From assembly GCF_002879645.1 (NCBI RefSeq), contig NZ_PNRE01000031.1, forward strand, positions 1 through 48,325: a stretch of DNA of 48,325 bases. Reading direction: 5' to 3'. The position numbers and the translations under genes are program-made. This DNA is from Halomonas heilongjiangensis (GTDB lineage Bacteria; Pseudomonadota; Gammaproteobacteria; Pseudomonadales; Halomonadaceae). Of this stretch, positions 1-8,496 are shown one piece after another. Position 1 is the stretch's first letter; each line of letters starts with the position of its first letter. The notes below the pieces were generated by a model. That model ran no database searches. It saw only the letters and a program-made list of their open reading frames with translations, and was not told the origin of the DNA.

Positions 1-729
1 GTCCACCTCGTGGCCCACCGCCGACATCACCGGCAGCCGCGAATGGAAGATCGCCCGCGCCAGGTGCTCGTCGTTGAAGGCCCAGAGGTCCTCCAGGCTG
101 CCGCCGCCGCGGGTGATCAGGATGGCGTCGCGGCCCGGGTCCAGCGCCGACTGGCGGTTGAGCAGGCCCAACGCCGAGATCAGCGCCGGCGCCGCCTCGC
201 GGCCCTGCACCGGCACCGGGATCAGCGTGACCTTGGCCAGCGGCCAGCGCGCCGCCAGCACCGCCAGCACGTCGCGGATCGCCGCCCCGGTGGGCGAGCT
301 GAGCACCAGCAGGTGGCGCGGCGGGTAGGGCAGGGGGCGGGCGTTGGCGAACACCCCCTCGGCGGCGAGCCGGGTCTTGAGCCGCTCGAAGGCCGCCAGC
401 AGCTCGCCGACGCCGGCGGCCTGCACCGCCTCGACGATCAGCTGATAGTCGCCCCGCGGTTCGAAGATCGACAGCCGCCCGCGCACCTTGACCAGGTCGC
501 CGTCGCGCATCGGGGCGGCGACGAAGCGCGCGCGGTTGCGGAACAGCGCGCAACGCAGCTGAGCCCGGTCGTCCTTGAGGGTGAAGTAGACATGCCCCGA
601 GCCTGGCCGCGACACCCCCGAGAGCTCGCCCTCGACCCACAGCTCGCCGAAGTCGCGCTCCAGCGTCTGCCGGGCGCGGCGGTTCACTTCGCTGACGGAG
701 AGGGGGGAGGGGGTATCGGCGCCGGGCAT
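1..729 (-). CDS. xseA: Exodeoxyribonuclease VII large subunit, N-terminal part (partial)
   Basis: Large subunit of exonuclease VII, which degrades single-stranded DNA in the cytoplasm together with small XseB subunits. The reading frame starts at the ATG complementary to 727-729 (MPGADTPSPLSVSEVNRR) and runs off the left edge of the window, so only the first 243 residues are visible. The N-terminal OB-fold is clear: 'LWVEGELSGVSRPGSGHVYF', then 'LKDDRAQLRCALFR' and 'GDLVKVRGRLSIFEPRGDYQ' are the family's usual nucleic-acid-binding segments. The start of the catalytic domain follows, with 'SSPTGAAIRD' and, near the edge, 'ITRGGGSLEDLWAFNDE' and 'AVGHEVD', both hallmark motifs. The gene is transcribed leftward, away from guaB. 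Being next to guaB is a common gammaproteobacterial arrangement. Identification is firm; the C-terminal half lies outside the window. Confidence 0.95.
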   Translation of the reverse strand, partial: MPGADTPSPLSVSEVNRRARQTLERDFGELWVEGELSGVSRPGSGHVYFTLKDDRAQLRCALFRNRARFVAAPMRDGDLVKVRGRLSIFEPRGDYQLIVEAVQAAGVGELLAAFERLKTRLAAEGVFANARPLPYPPRHLLVLSSPTGAAIRDVLAVLAARWPLAKVTLIPVPVQGREAAPALISALGLLNRQSALDPGRDAILITRGGGSLEDLWAFNDEHLARAIFHSRLPVMSAVGHEVD

Positions 730-851
730 GGGGCAGCTGTCCTGTCGCGTATGACGCCGCTCACTCTAGCATGTCACCGGCAACGAAAGCGCCGAGCCTG
801 GTCGGCTCGGCGTTATGTCATGGCGGTGGGGCGATGGCCCGTCAGCGGAGA

Positions 852-1517
852 TCAGCCTTGGTCTTCGGGGACTTCAGCCTCTTCGGGGACGTCAGTCTCC
901 TCGGGGACGTCAGCCTCCTCGGGGACGTCAGTCTCCTCGGGGACGTCAGCCTCCTCGGGGACGTCAGCCTCTTCGGGGACTGCAGCCTCCTCGGGGACTG
1001 CCGCGTCTTCGGGAGGCTCGTGCATGGGCTCTTCGTCGGGGGTCAGGGCCTCGCGCGTGCTCTGCCAGGCGCTTGCGGCACCCTCGCGGGTCCTCTCCCA
1101 GGCCTCGCGAGCCTGTGCCCTGGCCTGTTCCCACCAGTCACGGTCGTACTCAGGAAACGCTTCCATCTCCTCGGCGGTGGCTTCCACCAGGATGCGGTGC
1201 GTGGCAGCGCCAGCCTCGTCCAGCTCGCTTTCGAGCCGGAACTGTTCGGCTTCGACGACCACCCCGCGTCCGCCCATGCCCAGGACTGCACCACTCTTGA
1301 CCACGATGGCAGTGACGCGCATGTCGTCATCGAACAACAGGTTATCCACGTTACCGACGTCTTCCTCGGGGTCGTCGGACAGAAAGACATCGGAGCCCAG
1401 AATGTCATCGGCTGCGTAGAGGCCCTGGGGGGCACCGGGCTCCTCGGCCGCCTGGGCAGCGAGGGCGAGACTTCCCGCCATGGCCGCAATCGCAACGGTC
1501 AGTACGTGCTTGTGCAT
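852..1517 (-). CDS. Exported PRC-barrel-like protein with C-terminal hexapeptide repeats
   Basis: Predicted periplasmic protein of 221 residues. The start at 1517 is chosen because AAAGGAGG stands just upstream and the first residues (MHKHVLTVAIAAMAGSLALAAQAAEE) form a typical signal peptide with an AQA cleavage site; an upstream in-frame start would bury that signal. Residues about 35-110 ('LYAADDILGSDVFLSDDPEE', 'VGNVDNLLFDDDMRVTAIVV') resemble a PRC-barrel domain, the fold of small soluble or photosynthetic-centre-like proteins often annotated in halophiles. A Trp/Arg-rich helical stretch follows, and the last 50 residues are a tandem acidic repeat of the type VPEEAD / VPEETD. The protein is strongly acidic, which suits a halophile. 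It lies 41 bases downstream of the CsbD-family gene on the same strand, suggesting shared stress control. Exact function is unknown. Confidence 0.75.
   Translation of the reverse strand: MHKHVLTVAIAAMAGSLALAAQAAEEPGAPQGLYAADDILGSDVFLSDDPEEDVGNVDNLLFDDDMRVTAIVVKSGAVLGMGGRGVVVEAEQFRLESELDEAGAATHRILVEATAEEMEAFPEYDRDWWEQARAQAREAWERTREGAASAWQSTREALTPDEEPMHEPPEDAAVPEEAAVPEEADVPEEADVPEETDVPEEADVPEETDVPEEAEVPEDQG
864..1007. repeat. 18-bp tandem repeat (coding minisatellite)
   Basis: About eight head-to-tail copies of an 18-bp unit of the form GACGTCAGCCTCCTCGGG, read on the other strand as the hexapeptide PEE(A/T)DV. Units differ mostly at the A/T codon and at wobble positions. Because the unit is a multiple of three, gain or loss of copies would change the acidic tail length without a frameshift. 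Confidence 0.85.
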
Positions 1518-1558
1518 GGCAGTCCTCCTTTGGCCCGTCGATCGAGCCACAATGCGGG

Positions 1559-1756
1559 TTAGAGCTTCCTGGCCCATTCATCGGCCTGCTTCTCGGCCTC
1601 TTCGCGGGCCAGGCCGTACTTCTGCTGGAGCTTGCCGACCAGCTGGTCGCGCTTGCCTTGGAGCTGATCCAGCTCGTCGTCGGTGAGTTCGCCCCAGCTC
1701 GAGCGAGCCTTGCCTTTCAGCTCTGTCCACTTGCCTTCGATCTGATCCCAGTTCAT
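1559..1756 (-). CDS. CsbD-family stress-response protein
   Basis: Small soluble protein of 65 residues. The sequence MNWDQIEGKWTELKGKAR at the N-terminus and 'LQQKYGLAREEAEKQADEW' at the C-terminus match the CsbD-like family (YjbJ type), whose members are abundant under general or osmotic stress; their molecular role is not settled. The start at 1756 follows an AAAGGGG ribosome site eight bases upstream and gives the family's usual length and N-terminus; an earlier in-frame ATG would add eleven unconserved residues. It is the first gene of a leftward pair with the exported repeat protein. Transcription would start in the 1757-1990 intergenic stretch, back-to-back with guaB. Confidence 0.92.
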   Translation of the reverse strand: MNWDQIEGKWTELKGKARSSWGELTDDELDQLQGKRDQLVGKLQQKYGLAREEAEKQADEWARKL

Positions 1757-1907
1757 GTCGACACCCCTTTCCTGAATGGAACGTTGCATGAGGGAAGCCC
1801 TGGTCGCGCCTATCCATTTTAGTTCATTGTGGTCAACCTGATGGTAATACCAGCTTTTCTAATGGTCCGGCTCGTAGGCGGGCTACGCTTCCGTTGCCTT
1901 TCCCCCC

Positions 1908-1937
1908 GTGACGTGACCCACCCTTGGCCGTTATAAT
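1908..1937 (+). promoter_or_regulatory. Probable sigma-70 promoter of guaBA
   Basis: A perfect -10 box TATAAT at 1932-1937 is preceded, with an 18-base spacer, by GTGACG at 1908-1913 (four of six matches to TTGACA). It lies about 50 bases before the guaB start codon and points at it. The -10 is convincing; the -35 assignment is an inference. Confidence 0.65.
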
Positions 1938-1987
1938 GGTTGATTAACTTCACTCCCTCCCCACCAGCTCACTGGGTGTTGCCGATT

Positions 1988-3457
1988 ATGTTACGTATGG
2001 CCCAAGAAGCTCTTACGTTCGATGACGTATTACTCGTACCCGGCTACTCCGAGGTCCTGCCCAAGGACGTCAGCCTCCGGACCCGCCTGACCCGCAACCT
2101 CTTCCTCAACATCCCGCTCGTCTCGGCCGCCATGGATACCGTGACCGAGGCCCGCCTGGCCATCGCCATGGCCCAGGAAGGCGGCATCGGCATCATCCAC
2201 AAGAACATGAGCATCGCCCAGCAGGCGGCGGAGGTGCGCAAGGTCAAGAAGCACGAGAGCGTGATCGTCAAGGACCCGGTCACCGTGGGCCCCAAGGCCA
2301 AGCTCGAGGACCTGCTGGCGATGGCCTCCGAGCACGGCTTCAGCGGCTTCCCGGTGGTCGAGGGCGAGACCCTGGTCGGCATCGTCACCCAGCGTGACAT
2401 GCGCTTCCAGCCCAACCACGGCGACAGCGTCTACGACATCATGACCCCCCGCGAGCACCTGGTCACCGTGACCGAGGGCACCCCGCTCGACGTGATCAAG
2501 GGCAAGATGCAGGAGCACCGCGTCGAGAAGATGCTGGTGGTCAACGACCAGTTCCACCTGCGCGGCCTGGTCACCTTCAAGGACATCGAGAAGGCGCGCA
2601 CCTTCCCCAACGCCGCCAAGGACGCCGACGGCCGCCTGCTGGCCGGTGCCGCGGTGGGCACCGGCCCCGAGACGCCCGACCGCATCGCCGCCCTGGCCGA
2701 GGCCGGCGTCGACGCGATCATCGTCGACACCGCCCACGGCCACTCCAAGGGCGTGATCGACCGGGTGCGCTGGGCGAAGGAGCACTTCCCGCAGATCCAG
2801 GTGATCGGCGGCAATATCGCCACCGGCGAAGCGGCCAAGGCCCTGGCCGAGGCCGGCGCCGACGGCGTCAAGGTCGGCATCGGCCCCGGCTCGATCTGCA
2901 CCACCCGCGTGGTCGCCGGCGTCGGCGTGCCGCAGATCAGCGCCGTCTCCAACGTCGCCGCCGCACTCGAGCCCTACGACATCCCGCTGATCGCCGACGG
3001 CGGCGTGCGCTTCTCCGGCGACCTGGCCAAGGCGATCGCCGCCGGGGCCAGCTGCGTGATGGTCGGCGGCCTGCTGGCCGGCACCGAGGAGGCCCCGGGC
3101 GAGGTCGAGCTGTTCCAGGGCCGCACCTACAAGGCCTACCGCGGCATGGGCTCCATGGGCGCCATGGCCCAGAGCCAGGGCAGCGCCGACCGCTACTTCC
3201 AGGACAAGAGCGAGGGCGCCGAGAAGCTGGTGCCGGAGGGCATCGAGGGCCGCGTGCCCTACAAGGGCGTGATGAGCGCCATCGTCCACCAGCTGATGGG
3301 CGGCCTGCGCGCCTCCATGGGCTACACCGGCTGCAGCGACATCCAGGAGATGCGCACCAAGCCGGAGTTCGTGCAGATCACCGGCGCCGGCTTCGCCGAG
3401 TCCCATGTGCACGACGTGCAGATCACCAAGGAAGCCCCGAACTACCGCGCGGGTTAA
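1988..3457 (+). CDS. guaB: IMP dehydrogenase
   Basis: Oxidises inosine 5'-monophosphate to xanthosine 5'-monophosphate with NAD+, the first committed step of GMP synthesis; cytoplasmic homotetramer. The start at 1988 ([18 protein letters not shown]) matches the E. coli protein's N-terminus and gives 489 residues, the standard size; an in-frame ATG at 1940 would add sixteen non-homologous residues. The TIM barrel is interrupted by two CBS domains at roughly residues 95-205 ('[20 protein letters not shown]', '[18 protein letters not shown]'). The catalytic loop GPGSICTTR carries the nucleophile Cys304. The mobile flap ends in '[13 protein letters not shown]', and 'ADRYFQD' follows. guaA lies 95 bases downstream on the same strand, so this is the classical guaBA operon. 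Confidence 0.98.
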   Translation: MLRMAQEALTFDDVLLVPGYSEVLPKDVSLRTRLTRNLFLNIPLVSAAMDTVTEARLAIAMAQEGGIGIIHKNMSIAQQAAEVRKVKKHESVIVKDPVTVGPKAKLEDLLAMASEHGFSGFPVVEGETLVGIVTQRDMRFQPNHGDSVYDIMTPREHLVTVTEGTPLDVIKGKMQEHRVEKMLVVNDQFHLRGLVTFKDIEKARTFPNAAKDADGRLLAGAAVGTGPETPDRIAALAEAGVDAIIVDTAHGHSKGVIDRVRWAKEHFPQIQVIGGNIATGEAAKALAEAGADGVKVGIGPGSICTTRVVAGVGVPQISAVSNVAAALEPYDIPLIADGGVRFSGDLAKAIAAGASCVMVGGLLAGTEEAPGEVELFQGRTYKAYRGMGSMGAMAQSQGSADRYFQDKSEGAEKLVPEGIEGRVPYKGVMSAIVHQLMGGLRASMGYTGCSDIQEMRTKPEFVQITGAGFAESHVHDVQITKEAPNYRAG

Positions 3458-3481
3458 CCCAAGCTTGAAGCCGGAAGCTTG

Positions 3482-3512
3482 AAGCTGGAAGTGGCCGCGC
3501 CGCTTCCAGCTT
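3482..3512. repeat. Palindrome between guaB and guaA
   Basis: AAGCTGGAAG (3482-3491) pairs perfectly with CTTCCAGCTT (3503-3512) across an 11-base loop. Just before it, 3461-3480 repeats the related words AAGCTTGAAG and GGAAGCTT. No run of T follows, so it is more likely a mobile REP-like intergenic repeat or an mRNA-stability hairpin than a terminator of guaB. Confidence 0.6.
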
Positions 3513-3552
3513 TCCTGTTTCCGGGCCGTCTACCTCTCAAGGGAAAGGCCAG

Positions 3553-5130
3553 ATGACCGATATTCACGCCCACAAGATCCTGATCCTCGACTTCGGCTCC
3601 CAGTACACCCAGCTGATCGCCCGCCGCGTGCGCGAGATCGGTGTCTTCTCCGAGATCCGCGCCTTCGACATCACCGAGGCCGAGATCCGCGAGTACAACC
3701 CCAGCGGCATCATCCTCGCCGGCGGCCCGGAGTCGGTCATCGAACTCGACTCGCCGCGCGCCCCGCAGTGCGTGTTCGAGATGGGCCTGCCGGTGCTCGG
3801 CATCTGCTACGGCATGCAGACCATGGCCGAGCAGCTCGGCGGCGCCGTCGAGGGCTCCCACAAGCGCGAGTTCGGCTACGCCCAGGTGCGCGTCGACGAG
3901 GAGACCGCGCTGTTCAAGGACATCAAGGACCACGTCGACCGCGACACCGGCCGCGGCCTGCTCGACGTGTGGATGAGCCACGGCGACAAGGTCGCCCGGG
4001 TGCCCGACACCTTCACCGTCACCGCCTCGACCCCGAGCTGCCCCATCGCCGCCATGGCCTGGGAGGCGAAGCGCTTCTACGGCGTGCAGTTCCACCCCGA
4101 GGTGACCCACACCCTGCAGGGCCAGCGCATCCTCGAGCACTTCGTGCTGGAGATCTGCGGCGCCGAGCGCCTCTGGACCCCGGCCCAGATCATCGAGGAC
4201 CAGATCGCCCGGGTGCGCGACCAGGTCGGCGACCGCCACGTGCTGCTCGGCCTCTCCGGCGGCGTCGACTCCTCGGTGGTCGCGGCGCTGCTGCACAAGG
4301 CGATCGGCGACCAGCTCACCTGCGTGTTCGTCGACAACGGCCTGCTGCGCAAGGCCGAGGGCGACCAGGTGATGGAGACCTTCGCCCAGCACATGGGCGT
4401 CAAGGTGATCCGCGTCGACGCCGAGGACCTGTTCCTCGGCAAGCTCGAGGGCGAGGCCGACCCCGAGGCCAAGCGCAAGATCATCGGCAACACCTTCATC
4501 GAGGTGTTCGACGACGAGGCCAGCAAGATCGAGGGCGTCGACTTCCTGGCCCAGGGCACCATCTACCCCGACGTGATCGAATCCGCCGCCAGCAAGACCG
4601 GCAAGGCCCACGTGATCAAGTCGCATCACAATGTCGGCGGCCTGCCCGAGACCATGAAGCTCAAGCTGGTCGAGCCGCTGCGCGAGCTGTTCAAGGACGA
4701 GGTGCGCAAGCTCGGTCTCGAGCTCGGCCTGCCCTACGACATGGTCTACCGCCACCCCTTCCCGGGGCCGGGCCTCGGCGTGCGCATCCTCGGCGAGGTG
4801 AAGAAGGAGTACGCCGACATCCTGCGTGAGGCCGACGCCATCTTCATCGAGGAGCTGCACAAGGCCGACTGGTACCACAAGACCAGCCAGGCCTTCGCCG
4901 TGTTCCTGCCGGTGAAGTCCGTGGGCGTGGTCGGCGACGGCCGCCGCTACGAATGGGTCATCGCCCTGCGCGCCGTCGAGACCATCGACTTCATGACCGC
5001 CCGCTGGGCCCACCTGCCCTACGAGCTGCTGGAGAAGGTCTCCAACCGCATCATCAATGAGCTCAGTGGCGTCTCCCGCGTGACCTACGACGTGAGCAGC
5101 AAGCCGCCCGCGACGATCGAGTGGGAGTGA
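3553..5130 (+). CDS. guaA: GMP synthase (glutamine-hydrolysing)
   Basis: Converts XMP to GMP using ATP and glutamine-derived ammonia; cytoplasmic. The 525 residues match the family's usual length. The class I glutamine amidotransferase domain (about 1-200) carries the nucleophile in 'LGICYGMQT' (Cys85) and the His181/Glu183 pair of 'VQFHPEVT'. The ATP-pyrophosphatase domain has the P-loop LSGGVDSS at 234-241. The C-terminal dimerisation domain includes '[13 protein letters not shown]' and ends in the typical 'PPATIEWE'. It forms an operon with guaB and is closed by the terminator at 5185-5212. In many bacteria the 3' end of guaA is an integration site for genomic islands, which fits the abrupt drop in GC after it. 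Confidence 0.98.
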   Translation: MTDIHAHKILILDFGSQYTQLIARRVREIGVFSEIRAFDITEAEIREYNPSGIILAGGPESVIELDSPRAPQCVFEMGLPVLGICYGMQTMAEQLGGAVEGSHKREFGYAQVRVDEETALFKDIKDHVDRDTGRGLLDVWMSHGDKVARVPDTFTVTASTPSCPIAAMAWEAKRFYGVQFHPEVTHTLQGQRILEHFVLEICGAERLWTPAQIIEDQIARVRDQVGDRHVLLGLSGGVDSSVVAALLHKAIGDQLTCVFVDNGLLRKAEGDQVMETFAQHMGVKVIRVDAEDLFLGKLEGEADPEAKRKIIGNTFIEVFDDEASKIEGVDFLAQGTIYPDVIESAASKTGKAHVIKSHHNVGGLPETMKLKLVEPLRELFKDEVRKLGLELGLPYDMVYRHPFPGPGLGVRILGEVKKEYADILREADAIFIEELHKADWYHKTSQAFAVFLPVKSVGVVGDGRRYEWVIALRAVETIDFMTARWAHLPYELLEKVSNRIINELSGVSRVTYDVSSKPPATIEWE

Positions 5131-5184
5131 TAGGGTAGGGCAGATGAGCAACGCCTAGTGCCATCACATCACACGCCTCATACG

Positions 5185-5212
5185 AAAGCCTGCCTCCTTC
5201 GGCAGGCTTTTT
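5185..5212 (+). terminator. Rho-independent terminator of guaBA
   Basis: AAAGCCTGCC (5185-5194) pairs with GGCAGGCTTT (5201-5210) over the loop TCCTTC, and the 3' arm runs into a T tract. It stands 55 bases after the guaA stop codon. Confidence 0.92.
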
Positions 5213-5563
5213 CATTGCAATTCGTTACAGAGACCGCTTTACTTGGTGGTTAAGGCCACTGAGACGGCTGCCGATAAGAAAGAATAGAAGAATACGCAGA
5301 CAATGAGGTCGCAGGGAAAGGATGTCATCCCCGGGCGGTAGCGTGTCAGTTTCACCTGTAAGGCATGTATTTATTTATTGGTGGCGGGGCTGATGTACGG
5401 CCTGAAGATAGTAATTACTCCCCTGCATTCATCTTGCTGAATAAAGCGATAACGGAAGAGTGCTGCCTTAGCTCTGGTGTATGTGCCACTGGTAAGGTCA
5501 GGCGGTGATCTTGGTGCTATATGAATAATCTAAGTTTCACTATTCAGCTGCAAGGTGCATAAC
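5213..5563. other. Intergenic left edge of the defence island
   Basis: About 350 bases with no convincing gene on either strand. Base composition changes here from the GC-rich guaA side to the AT-richer dpt side. It should contain the dptF promoter; the AT-rich stretch TATATGAATAATC near 5518-5530 is the best candidate for a -10 region, but I see no convincing -35. I found no integrase remnant and no repeat of the guaA 3' end. Confidence 0.5.
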
Positions 5564-7156
5564 GTGAACTTTAGAATTCTTCTAGATACTCTTGCAAAGT
5601 CATCTGCTCAAGCAGTAACTACCCTTGGCCGAGGACAAGGAGAAGCAGAAGAACTTAAAGAGTATCTTTACGTAGAGACTGCAATAGAAAGGGACTTTAA
5701 GGAGGCTCTGGACTCCTGTCCAAGTTCCGACTCCATCATCTTTCTCTGTGGTTCTAGTGGTGACGGTAAGTCAGAGGTTCTGAAACGATATTACAAGCGT
5801 TATTCGGATACTTTCCGCTTCCACCTTGACGCAACCCACAGCTTTAGACCTGATCAGGGTGCTATAGAGGCTCTAGATCAGCTTTTCGACGAGCATAAAA
5901 CCTCCAATAAGCCCCTAGTAATAGGCATCAATGTGGGGATGCTGTTTAATTATACGGTAGCGGGTGCGGGGCGCCATCAAGATATAAAGTCAGCGATTGA
6001 GGAGTTCACCCGCGCGGGGCATTCAAGCCATTCTTTTAGCTTTCTGAATTTTGAAGATTATCCGAAATTTAGACTTGAGAGTGGCTTTACCGGTTCAGCG
6101 TTCATAAGCGACCTGCTAGAAAGGGTAGTTCACTCTTCAGAACAAAACCCCCTTTACCGAGCCTATCAGGATGCAAGTGAGATATCTCCTGGCTTGCTTA
6201 CGACAAATTATCGCCTTCTCCAGCAGGCAGAGGTCCGCGAACGGATTGTTCAGCTTTTGCTTTCTGCACGGCTGCGCTTTGATCAATTTTTATCCGCAAG
6301 AGGGCTTCTGGATTTTATACACCACTTAATTTGTGGTCCCCGAAGCCTTTTCGATAACTTATTTGTACGTGGTCACAATGATCTCTGTGACATTATTAGT
6401 CATTTTGACCCATGCTCAATCCGGTCTCAGAAGCTTGACCAATTTCTCATCCAGCATTCGCTAGGAGTGAAGGAGCAGAGGTTTACCGAATTCCAAGAAG
6501 ACATCTTCAGGGCGTTTGATATAAAAGATTTAGACGCTGCCGGTTGGTTGCGACTATTCTATGTCCTCCAAGACCTCGAGATTGGCAATAAATACCATCA
6601 GGAGTTTGTTGGAGATTTTCAGCGGCCTTTATACGACAGATATATCGATGTATGGCGTTTACATGCAGAATTTGATGGTGATTCAGACAAAAGGCAGCTG
6701 CTTCGCAAGTTTTATCAAGATGAATTAGTCTCAGCTTTAATGCGTTTTGGAAACCGTTTGTCCCCATCATTGACAAAACGAAAGCATATGTATTTGTGCA
6801 AACGAAATAAGGTTGTCATCTCGGCTAAAGCAGATGTTCGGCCAGACTTTAAAGGAATTAAAGAAGAGCCAGTAAAAAGTATTCATGAATTCCCTGTTTG
6901 CTTAAAAGTCGAAAGTAATTCTCTCAGAGTGTTTCAGGTCAATGTAAGCTTTCTTGAGCTAGTGACAAAAATAAATAATGGTTACCGTCCTAATAAGCAT
7001 GACAAAAACACCATTGTCATACTGGAAGAGATTGTAGATGAGATGAGCAAGGTTGTTGTTCAAGCTAAAACGTTGTTTCTCACAGCCAAGAACCGTAAAA
7101 TTGCACTTACCAATGAGGCGGATGATGGAGAGTTTGTGGTTGGAGGTGATGAATGA
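5564..7156 (+). CDS. dptF: DNA phosphorothioation-dependent restriction protein DptF
   Basis: First subunit of the DptFGH restriction complex, which damages DNA lacking the phosphorothioate marks placed by the Dnd proteins. The protein has 530 residues from the GTG at 5564, chosen because AAGGTG lies six bases upstream; GTG at 5555 is an alternative adding three residues. The opening 'FRILLDTLAKSSAQAV' is characteristic of DptF. A P-loop 'LCGSSGDGKSEVLK' (Lys69) marks a nucleotide-binding domain, followed by 'VIGINVGMLFNY', resembling an AAA/STAND-like ATPase core. Identification rests on this architecture and the dptG-dptH neighbours. The stop overlaps the dptG start by four bases (ATGA), so translation is probably coupled. 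GC is clearly lower than in guaA, consistent with acquisition by transfer. Confidence 0.9.
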   Translation: MNFRILLDTLAKSSAQAVTTLGRGQGEAEELKEYLYVETAIERDFKEALDSCPSSDSIIFLCGSSGDGKSEVLKRYYKRYSDTFRFHLDATHSFRPDQGAIEALDQLFDEHKTSNKPLVIGINVGMLFNYTVAGAGRHQDIKSAIEEFTRAGHSSHSFSFLNFEDYPKFRLESGFTGSAFISDLLERVVHSSEQNPLYRAYQDASEISPGLLTTNYRLLQQAEVRERIVQLLLSARLRFDQFLSARGLLDFIHHLICGPRSLFDNLFVRGHNDLCDIISHFDPCSIRSQKLDQFLIQHSLGVKEQRFTEFQEDIFRAFDIKDLDAAGWLRLFYVLQDLEIGNKYHQEFVGDFQRPLYDRYIDVWRLHAEFDGDSDKRQLLRKFYQDELVSALMRFGNRLSPSLTKRKHMYLCKRNKVVISAKADVRPDFKGIKEEPVKSIHEFPVCLKVESNSLRVFQVNVSFLELVTKINNGYRPNKHDKNTIVILEEIVDEMSKVVVQAKTLFLTAKNRKIALTNEADDGEFVVGGDE

Positions 7157-8496
7157 GTATCGCTGATAACTTAAACAAACTGCCTGATCAAGAAATCCAG
7201 GAACGAAATCTTGTCAATAGTTTCTTACCCTTTCGCCAGCAGAGATCCAACGTTGCTGAGTACGACTTTGAAGCTATTGCAGCAAGTGTTCTCTCTACTG
7301 CTCTTAGGAGGAAAATTAAGAAAGGGAATGACCTAGAATCATATAAAAGCAGAATTATTTCTCGGCTGACGAATAAATTGACCGATGATTCCCTGGGCGA
7401 TCTCATTTATGAGATGTATTTCAGCGGTAATGATCTTGGACTGTATAAAGTATCGCCAGAATTTCTGCTTTTTAAAGAGTCTCTCGCCGATGCGTCGAAC
7501 AATAAGCATGTCTCTCAATTGCTTAAGAACTTCATTGCAGAAAGTGACCGGTCATTTCCTCCTCTACGCAGTGCAGTCAACTTTCTAGAATCAGAGTTGG
7601 TCTCAGAGCTTCAGACGGGGTTAGAAGAATATCGACCTATATCATTTGAGTCGCCCTATCTTCCCTTCCTTTCTGAGTTTTTTGCTGAGGATCTTCAATT
7701 TCTATTCCAGCATCCAAACTACCTGCTTCAGAATATCCGATCGTTTTTTGGTTTATATGCGTTTTTGTATAGTGCTCAACTAGCCTTGAATATTAATGGG
7801 TGGAAATCCGAGCCTGAAAGTAAACCGCTTTTCTTTATTCTAGATACCGAAAAGGCGAGTTTGGAACGCAAGTATGTTAAGGAAGCTTTTCCCCAACTAA
7901 AAGCCAGGGTGGCTGATTTGTTTCCAGTTTTATCTATGCTTGAGTACTTAAATCAGCCTCAAAATAAGAAAGCGGTTAAGTATCCTTTATGGAAGATTTT
8001 TAACCATATAGAGGGGGTTGGTGAGTCTGAACGAATCAATGTGCAAAGGTCAATGGCGAACTTTTGTGATAAGTATCGGAAAAAGCGTGGTCTTTCAAAG
8101 GTAGAAGGGTATCCGAGAGACATTATTTCTATGGTTCATCTTTTGACGGAAACTGCGAAGGAGATTTTCAGTAAACGTGGAACCAGTCAGTTCACCGTTA
8201 ACAGTAAGTTTGTCAATGCATTTGAAAACGAGATCGCCCAGCACTTCGTTCAGACAAGAGGTCGTTCTGGACGAGTATTAACAATTTCTCAGGATTATTT
8301 TCTTCTACTTACCAATTTGGCGATTGGCGACCGAGAACAGCTACAGTTTCAGGAACTATTGTCAGCTTTTCGCAAACGTGGCGTTTGGTTTGATCGCCAA
8401 TCTGAACTAGCGATTATTAAATTTCTCGAACGGATCGGGAATATCGAAAAAATGAGTGATAGCGGGGATGCAGTGTATGTCCAGAAGACACTTTGA
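7153..8496 (+). CDS. dptG: DNA phosphorothioation-dependent restriction protein DptG
   Basis: Second component of the DptFGH restriction complex; 447 residues. No catalytic motif is recognisable, as is usual for DptG, and there is no signal peptide or membrane segment, so a cytoplasmic structural or DNA-contacting role is likely. Assignment comes mostly from position between the P-loop protein DptF and the large ATPase DptH and from length. The ATG overlaps the dptF stop by four bases, and the 3' end overlaps the start region of dptH by twenty bases, so the three proteins are probably made in fixed ratio. Codon use is AT-rich like that of dptF. Confidence 0.85.
   Translation: MSIADNLNKLPDQEIQERNLVNSFLPFRQQRSNVAEYDFEAIAASVLSTALRRKIKKGNDLESYKSRIISRLTNKLTDDSLGDLIYEMYFSGNDLGLYKVSPEFLLFKESLADASNNKHVSQLLKNFIAESDRSFPPLRSAVNFLESELVSELQTGLEEYRPISFESPYLPFLSEFFAEDLQFLFQHPNYLLQNIRSFFGLYAFLYSAQLALNINGWKSEPESKPLFFILDTEKASLERKYVKEAFPQLKARVADLFPVLSMLEYLNQPQNKKAVKYPLWKIFNHIEGVGESERINVQRSMANFCDKYRKKRGLSKVEGYPRDIISMVHLLTETAKEIFSKRGTSQFTVNSKFVNAFENEIAQHFVQTRGRSGRVLTISQDYFLLLTNLAIGDREQLQFQELLSAFRKRGVWFDRQSELAIIKFLERIGNIEKMSDSGDAVYVQKTL

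Noticed and set aside
864..1007. Regular short repeats that could suggest a CRISPR array
   Set aside because: The units are contiguous, without spacers, are multiples of three and encode a hexapeptide in a clear gene.
5100..5130. guaA 3' end as one half of an att repeat pair
   Set aside because: I looked for a second GAGTGGGAGTGA downstream and found only partial matches such as GAGTGGGAAG near 45458.
2030..5151. Long open frames on the minus strand opposite guaB and guaA
   Set aside because: They are by-products of GC-rich codon use: Leu/His/Ala/Asp-rich, no ribosome sites, no recognisable domain, and the plus-strand genes are certain.
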